Of a stretch of 19,195 bases of DNA, positions 15,124-19,195 are shown piece by piece. The stretch is from NCBI GenBank assembly GCA_945874095.1, contig CAMCFM010000016.1, forward strand, positions 1 through 19,195, read 5' to 3'. A program made the translations under genes and the position numbers. Position 1 is the stretch's first letter. Each line of letters begins with the position of its first letter. This DNA comes from Candidatus Kuenenia stuttgartensis. GTDB lineage: Bacteria > Planctomycetota > Planctomycetia > Isosphaerales > Isosphaeraceae. Under the pieces are notes generated by a model, which searched no databases, was not told the DNA's origin, and was given only the letters and a program-made list of their open reading frames with translations.

Positions 15124-15921
15124 TTACAGGCGACCGCGTTCGAGCGAATCTATGGCCGCCTGAACGGCTTCATTGTGTGGCTGAATTTTGATCTGAGTCT
15201 TGAACACGTCCAATGCCTCGTTCGGCTTACCCAGCTTCACAAGCGACTGGGCCATCCCAGACATGGCTCCAAAGTGATATGGATTGCGTTTGACCACCTC
15301 GCGGCAATCATCCACACTTTTCTGAAGATCGCCGCGTGTGAAATGCAGAATCGCACGCTGATTCCACGCTTCAGCAAATTGCGGGGCCTTTGCAATCAAG
15401 GCATTCACACGGATCATGGCTTCCTCGAAACGTTCTTCAGTCAAGAGGTTACGTACCGCTGTGAGCTCTTCATTATTGGCTGGCGAATCAGATCGGAACC
15501 AGATTCCCCAAAGAGCATTTTCGGCGAACCTCCGAACCACTGGATCGGAATCTTTCATCCTGGCTGCAACCGGACCATTGCACTGAGGACCACCCATGAG
15601 ACCAAGCGCAAGTACTGACGCTCGGCGAGCCTCCACTTGGCTGGACTCAAGCAGGCGGAGCAGGGTGGAGTCGTTGTATCGGGCCAGAATGTTCTGGAGG
15701 AAAGTGTCAATGTCCTGACTCTCCAGAAACGACTCATAATAACCGAGCAAAACCGGATTCACCAGCGGCTCCGTTCTTCCCAGAATACCCTTCGGCAAAC
15801 CATCGGCACCAGAAGAGTTGCCGTGACCTACACACAGGCAAACCAGCATGACGCCCGCCAGGTGCGTGTTGATTCGCTTGAAACGTATCAAATCTATGAC
15901 AGCTCGCATGATAGGCCTCAT
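15124..15921 (-). CDS. Exported HEAT/TPR-repeat protein
   Basis: I place the start at the ATG at 15921, sixteen bases after the ribBA stop; the open frame runs on to 16053 but that part lies inside ribBA. The ATG at 15909 is another option, with AGG six bases upstream. The 265-residue product begins with a basic N-terminus and a hydrophobic stretch (LAGVMLVCLCVG), a likely signal peptide or anchor. Residues about 88-142 look like HEAT repeats (EARRASVLALGLMG, PVVRRFAENALWGI). About 157-256 hold three TPRs (AEAWNQRAILHFTRGDLQKS, FGAMSGMAQSLVKLGKPNEA). Both repeat types bind proteins; the partner is unknown. It lies between ribBA and hrpB in one cluster, and why is unclear. Confidence 0.82.
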   Translation of the reverse strand: MRPIMRAVIDLIRFKRINTHLAGVMLVCLCVGHGNSSGADGLPKGILGRTEPLVNPVLLGYYESFLESQDIDTFLQNILARYNDSTLLRLLESSQVEARRASVLALGLMGGPQCNGPVAARMKDSDPVVRRFAENALWGIWFRSDSPANNEELTAVRNLLTEERFEEAMIRVNALIAKAPQFAEAWNQRAILHFTRGDLQKSVDDCREVVKRNPYHFGAMSGMAQSLVKLGKPNEALDVFKTQIKIQPHNEAVQAAIDSLERGRL

Positions 15922-15937
15922 CCGGCCACCCACTTTC

Positions 15938-17164
15938 TCAAACGTCGTTGGGCAACTTATGCCCCATCTTATCGCGTTTTGCCGACAGATATCGAGTCCT
16001 GTGATCCTCATGCTCCGCAATGATCGGTATCTGACCGACCACCTCAAGCCCATACCCTGAGATCACAAAAGCGTCCACTTTCTTGGGGTTGTTCGTCAGA
16101 AGTCGGACTTTGTGAAGCCCCAGATCCTCCAGAATCTGCAATCCAATTCCGTAATCCCGCAGGTCAGCCCGATAACCCAAAGCCAGGTTGGCCTCGACCG
16201 TATCCATGCCCTGATCCTGCAAGGCATAAGCCTTTAGCTTCTCAATCAAGCCAATCCCGCGCCCTTCCTGAGGCAAGTAAATCAACGCCCCTGCACCTTC
16301 CTCCTGCATCATCTCAAGTGCAATCTGGAGTTGGTCGCCACAATCGCACCTCAAGCTTGCCAGCAAGTCACCTGTAAAGCAACTGGAATGAAGTCTTACC
16401 AGAGGTGCTTCCACTTTTGATAAATCGCCTAGAACCAATGCAACAGGCTGGTTTAATGGCTCGTGATCCACCGTGTATCCCATCACCCGGCCAAGACCGT
16501 ATCGGGTCGGCATCTCAGCTTCAGCCGCTCTTCTGACCAACTTTTCACGGCGCTTGCGATACTTGATCAACGACTCAATCGTGACCATCGGCAGGTTGAA
16601 TTCTTCGGAGAGTTGCTTCAGACGCTCGCGGCTTGCCACTCCAATTCCATCGAGAATTTCGCACAAAATTCCAGCCGGTGCCAGACCAGCCAAACGAGCC
16701 AGATCCACCGTCGCCTCCGTATGCCCAGCCCTTCGCAGAACTCCGCCCTCTTTAGAAACCAGCGGGAAAAGGTGACCCGGCCTGACCAAATCCTCTGGCA
16801 CGGTTTTAGGATCAATAATCGCTCGAATCGTCCGTGCCCGTTCCTCTGCACTGATCCCCGTTCGACAACTGATGTGATCGACAGGAATGGTGAACGGAGT
16901 ATGATACGGAGCCGTGTTCACAGACGGATCCACCATCTGCCTAAGCTGAAGCCGACTCGCCAGTTCGGGCATGATCGGCATACAAAGCTGGCCACGACCA
17001 TGGGTGATCATGAACTCCACAATCTCGGGCGTCACCTTGTCGGCTGCAGCAATGAAATCTCCCTCGTTTTCGCGGGCTTCGTCATCAACAACGATCACCA
17101 CACGGCCTTCGGCCAAGGCTTCCAGTGCATCTTCCACGCGGGAGTAATTCAAGTCGAGCGGCAT
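15938..17164 (-). CDS. ribBA: Bifunctional DHBP synthase / GTP cyclohydrolase II (RibBA)
   Basis: RibBA catalyses the two entry reactions of riboflavin synthesis: ribulose 5-phosphate to 3,4-dihydroxy-2-butanone 4-phosphate (N-terminal half) and GTP to the pyrimidine precursor (C-terminal half). I chose the ATG at 17164 because GGAG lies six bases upstream; it gives 408 residues, normal for the family. The DHBP synthase half shows DDEARENEGDF (27-37) and RAGHTEATVDLARLAG (about 145-160). The cyclohydrolase half has zinc-binding Cys262, Cys273 and Cys275 in SSCFTGDLLASLRCDCG, then EGRGIGL and DTVEAN. Both halves look intact. It leads a tight cluster with the HEAT/TPR gene and hrpB. I see no FMN riboswitch in the 130 bases upstream. 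Confidence 0.96.
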   Translation of the reverse strand: MPLDLNYSRVEDALEALAEGRVVIVVDDEARENEGDFIAAADKVTPEIVEFMITHGRGQLCMPIMPELASRLQLRQMVDPSVNTAPYHTPFTIPVDHISCRTGISAEERARTIRAIIDPKTVPEDLVRPGHLFPLVSKEGGVLRRAGHTEATVDLARLAGLAPAGILCEILDGIGVASRERLKQLSEEFNLPMVTIESLIKYRKRREKLVRRAAEAEMPTRYGLGRVMGYTVDHEPLNQPVALVLGDLSKVEAPLVRLHSSCFTGDLLASLRCDCGDQLQIALEMMQEEGAGALIYLPQEGRGIGLIEKLKAYALQDQGMDTVEANLALGYRADLRDYGIGLQILEDLGLHKVRLLTNNPKKVDAFVISGYGLEVVGQIPIIAEHEDHRTRYLSAKRDKMGHKLPNDV

Positions 17165-17294
17165 ACTGGTCTCCAAAAACCTCGCCTGATCTCTGTCAAT
17201 CGCATCACCATTATCCTATCGTATACAGAGGAACAAAGGCATCGCCAAATTCTGATTTCGTGACCTGAACCCCAAAGTCGAAAGGTGCTCATCC
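17165..17294. promoter_or_regulatory. Divergent promoter region between ribBA and the TlpA-like gene
   Basis: The two genes are transcribed away from each other from this 130-base gap. For ribBA, GATAAT on the minus strand (17210-17215) is one base from the -10 consensus and would give a leader of about 45 bases; TTGTTC 15 bases further up is a weak -35. No convincing plus-strand promoter was found. AAAGG at 17281-17285 is the likely ribosome site of the TlpA-like gene. Confidence 0.35.
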
Positions 17295-18542
17295 ATGAGA
17301 ATCACTCCATCAGCCCTGATTTATCTGAGCATTTTGGCTTTTCAGATTCCCTCAAATCAAGTTTTCTGCGCCGATGGCACTGCCGAACTTTCTCGAATTG
17401 AAAAGACTTACGGAACCCTCAAAGCCTATGGCGATCATGGACTTGTGCGGGTTATCTCAGCCGAATCCAAGCCCGGAACAGCGCAGCAGTCTGAGTCAGA
17501 ATTTGTACGTCCCGGAAACCTCAAAGTTTCCGCTGACGATATTCGCCTTTCCATCAGCGATAAAAAAATCGTGACCGTGCTGGACACCCTTCGCACCACT
17601 CGCACTGACAATCTGGCTTCAGAAAAAATGCCTCAAGCCAGCGAATTACTCGTCGGTCCACTCGGTGCCGCCTTATTGGGATCGCCACTCGGCCAGCCTC
17701 AAGCCATTATCCTTCATCTACTTCTAGACGAAAAGCCAGCCAGCTGGATCGCTCGAGAAGGCGAAGTGACATCGGAAAAGCCTCAGGAATGGTCTGGTAA
17801 ATCCTGGAACCTGCTCAGAGTGAATCGACCGTTGAGACCCGACTGGATATTCTGGTATGACGCAAAAACAGGACTCATCGGGAGAATCGACGTTAGATCT
17901 GAAGATGTCAGTCAGAAAAGCCTCTCTGTGCAATGGGAGTCGGGCGTGATTCGTACGGAACCGGCTCCCAAAACAAGCTGGTCGCTTGATATTCCTGCCG
18001 GTTACAGTTCTGTGGATCGCAAGGTGGCAGAATTTCAAAAGGCAGCCATCGCGAAAAAACAAAAGCCTGAATCGTCACTGGTGGGCAAGGCTTTACCCGA
18101 CTTTCCGATCGAACTGATTGCGTCTGATGGGAAAACAAAATCCGCGAAGATATCTGACTATAGAGGCAAGCCTCTGCTGATCGACCTCTGGGCCACCTGG
18201 TGTGGGCCGTGCCGTAAAGCCTTTCCTGAACTGACTCAAACGCTGGCGACACTGGACGACAAAAGTGACCTCCAGACAGTTCTGCTCTCGATCGACCAAA
18301 AGGCTGAGGAGGGGAGCATTTCCGACCACGTGCGTAAAGGCCTGAAGCAAATGGGAGTCGAGATTGAAAAACTCCCAAGAACCAGTTTGGCTCTCGATAA
18401 GACCGGAGCGGGATCCAAATTGCTTGGAGCAGATGCCATCCCCATGACCATCATTGTCGACAAAGCGGGCATTGTTCGTGCTGTGCATATCGGAATCACG
18501 CCTGCCACGACTCTTCGGAAAGATCTGGCTGGATTGAAATAA
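17295..18542 (+). CDS. Secreted thioredoxin-like (TlpA/ResA) protein with N-terminal LolA/DUF2092-like domain
   Basis: This 415-residue protein has a signal peptide (about 1-26, ending FCA-DG). A domain of about 220 residues follows, beta-rich, with EFVRPGNLKVSADDIRLSISDKKIVTVLD resembling the DUF2092/LolA-like outer-envelope fold; that resemblance is tentative. From about residue 272 comes a TlpA/ResA-type thioredoxin domain with the redox motif CGPC at 303-306 (LWATWCGPCRKAFPEL) and the cis-Pro loop DAIPMTIIVD. It probably exchanges disulfides in the periplasm, perhaps for cytochrome maturation or an exported client held by the N-terminal domain. It is divergent from ribBA, and a small unknown gene follows after 20 bases, probably co-transcribed. 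Confidence 0.88.
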   Translation: MRITPSALIYLSILAFQIPSNQVFCADGTAELSRIEKTYGTLKAYGDHGLVRVISAESKPGTAQQSESEFVRPGNLKVSADDIRLSISDKKIVTVLDTLRTTRTDNLASEKMPQASELLVGPLGAALLGSPLGQPQAIILHLLLDEKPASWIAREGEVTSEKPQEWSGKSWNLLRVNRPLRPDWIFWYDAKTGLIGRIDVRSEDVSQKSLSVQWESGVIRTEPAPKTSWSLDIPAGYSSVDRKVAEFQKAAIAKKQKPESSLVGKALPDFPIELIASDGKTKSAKISDYRGKPLLIDLWATWCGPCRKAFPELTQTLATLDDKSDLQTVLLSIDQKAEEGSISDHVRKGLKQMGVEIEKLPRTSLALDKTGAGSKLLGADAIPMTIIVDKAGIVRAVHIGITPATTLRKDLAGLK

Positions 18543-18562
18543 TCCATTCTGGATGATGAATC

Positions 18563-19129
18563 ATGAACGAACCAATTCTGAGACTTGATTTTCAACCCGC
18601 ATTTGATGAGACTCTCAACTGCCCGAATCTGCACGTGGGTAGATCCTATGAGAGTGGCCATAAGGTCGACTATGTCAGCATTTTATATTGCGAGGATCTC
18701 CCAACCCTTCAAGTGGGCTTTTATGTCGATCATTCAGTGGAATTCGACTTCACTTCATGGTCGTGCATCTGGCACGGATGGATCGTTGCAGGCTTCGGAA
18801 ATTCCATCGCATTTGTTCATCCTCAGAATCATGCAACTCATTTATTTCATTTAGACAAATCGTTTGGCTTGACCTCGCATTTTCTGATGATGGAATCCAC
18901 AGACGATTATTTGATCGGAGTGACCAGTTGTGGACTGATCCGATTTAATGAAACACCTGAAATCGTCTGGGTCGCAGACGATCTCGGGACAGAAGGGGTT
19001 TTTATTGATAAGATCGAAGACTCTAAAATTATCGGGGTTGGCAAATGGAGTGTCATGCTTGACTGGACACCATTTGAAGTGGATTTGACGACTGGGAAAA
19101 ATCTCACTTCACATGATATTGCGGAATGA
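18563..19129 (+). CDS. Hypothetical protein, 188 aa, predicted beta-rich
   Basis: I do not recognise this family. The frame is complete, starting with ATG 20 bases after the TlpA-like gene and ending with TGA at 19129. There is no signal peptide or membrane segment, so it is likely cytoplasmic. It is rich in aromatic residues and short beta-strand patterns with turns (DYLIGVTSCGLIRF, ETPEIVWVADD, WTPFEVDLTTGK), a look reminiscent of partial beta-propeller or immunity-type proteins. That is a resemblance in style only. Its composition resembles a real protein, unlike the overlapping frames. It may be co-transcribed with the TlpA-like gene, but nothing links their functions. Confidence 0.7.
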   Translation: MNEPILRLDFQPAFDETLNCPNLHVGRSYESGHKVDYVSILYCEDLPTLQVGFYVDHSVEFDFTSWSCIWHGWIVAGFGNSIAFVHPQNHATHLFHLDKSFGLTSHFLMMESTDDYLIGVTSCGLIRFNETPEIVWVADDLGTEGVFIDKIEDSKIIGVGKWSVMLDWTPFEVDLTTGKNLTSHDIAE

Positions 19130-19160
19130 ATTCAGGTTCATCCAAGCTCGGAATCATTCC
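19123..19160 (+). repeat. 7-bp inverted repeat over the stop of the 188-aa gene
   Basis: GGAATGA (19123-19129) pairs with TCATTCC (19154-19160) around a 24-base loop, starting within the last codons of the gene. It may help end the transcript, but the long loop and missing T-run make this weak. The rest of the window after 19129 holds nothing recognisable. Confidence 0.2.
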
Positions 19161-19195
19161 ACATCGGTACAAACCTTTGAAATTTGGCTGACCAG

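Noticed and set aside
15922..16053. N-terminal extension of the HEAT/TPR protein into ribBA
   Set aside because: The extension overlaps well-conserved ribBA coding sequence, is rich in Arg and Cys, and would bury the signal peptide; the ATG at 15921 or 15909 gives a normal exported protein.
17165..17176. TTG start four codons upstream for RibBA
   Set aside because: The GGAG lies just upstream of the ATG at 17164 with good spacing, whereas the TTG overlaps the start of that site.
17165..17294. FMN riboswitch upstream of ribBA
   Set aside because: I could not see the conserved FMN aptamer elements, and the predicted leader of about 45 bases is too short to hold one.
1..19195. CRISPR array, transposon, integron or phage genes
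   Set aside because: No regularly spaced repeats, terminal inverted repeats, transposase or integrase motifs were seen. The tRNA-Cys gene has no adjacent integrase, and I saw no repeated copy of its 3' end.

Overview
The window looks like ordinary chromosomal DNA from a planctomycete. The strongest indicators are a DUF1501 protein paired with a DUF1549/DUF1553 (PSCyt2/PSD1) lipoprotein, a PEP-CTERM surface protein, a large EF-hand-bearing secreted subtilase with a Ser/Thr/Pro-rich tail, and weak or absent Shine-Dalgarno sequences at many starts. The species cannot be named from this sequence. No insertion sequence, integrase, phage gene, CRISPR array or rRNA gene is visible.

Layout. Positions 1-1989 (+) hold the C-terminal part of a secreted subtilase that begins before the window. 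Positions 2302-2982 (-) encode a PEP-CTERM protein. After a 585-base gap come thyX (3568-4371, -), a doubtful small reading frame (4427-4627, -) and a complete secreted subtilase (4759-6144, -). Next are a YjhG/YagF-type D-xylonate dehydratase (6341-8293, -) and the DUF1501 + DUF1549/DUF1553 pair (8422-9729 and 9755-12253, -), probably one operon. A tRNA-Cys(GCA) gene lies at 12387-12458 (-) with its own likely promoter. A tight cluster ribBA - HEAT/TPR protein - hrpB occupies 12505-17164 (-). Divergent from ribBA is a secreted LolA/DUF2092-like + TlpA thioredoxin fusion (17295-18542, +), followed 20 bases later by an unrecognised 188-residue protein (18563-19129, +).

How the genes relate. 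The cell makes dTMP with flavin-dependent ThyX, and RibBA makes the riboflavin precursors from which its FAD cofactor derives, but the two genes are not in one operon. Xylonate dehydratase points to oxidative pentose/aldonate catabolism. The DUF1501 and PSCyt2/PSD1 proteins are exported partners of unknown biochemical role. Five of the eleven protein genes carry clear export signals and the truncated subtilase is probably a sixth, so the region is rich in cell-envelope or secreted functions.

I did not find a convincing undescribed system. The best leads are (i) several strong inverted repeats just after stop codons that lack a U-tract, (ii) an inverted repeat overlapping the predicted promoter of the complete subtilase, (iii) Gln where the truncated subtilase should have its oxyanion-hole Asn, and (iv) the unknown 188-residue protein after the TlpA-like gene. 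All promoter and terminator calls were made by eye.
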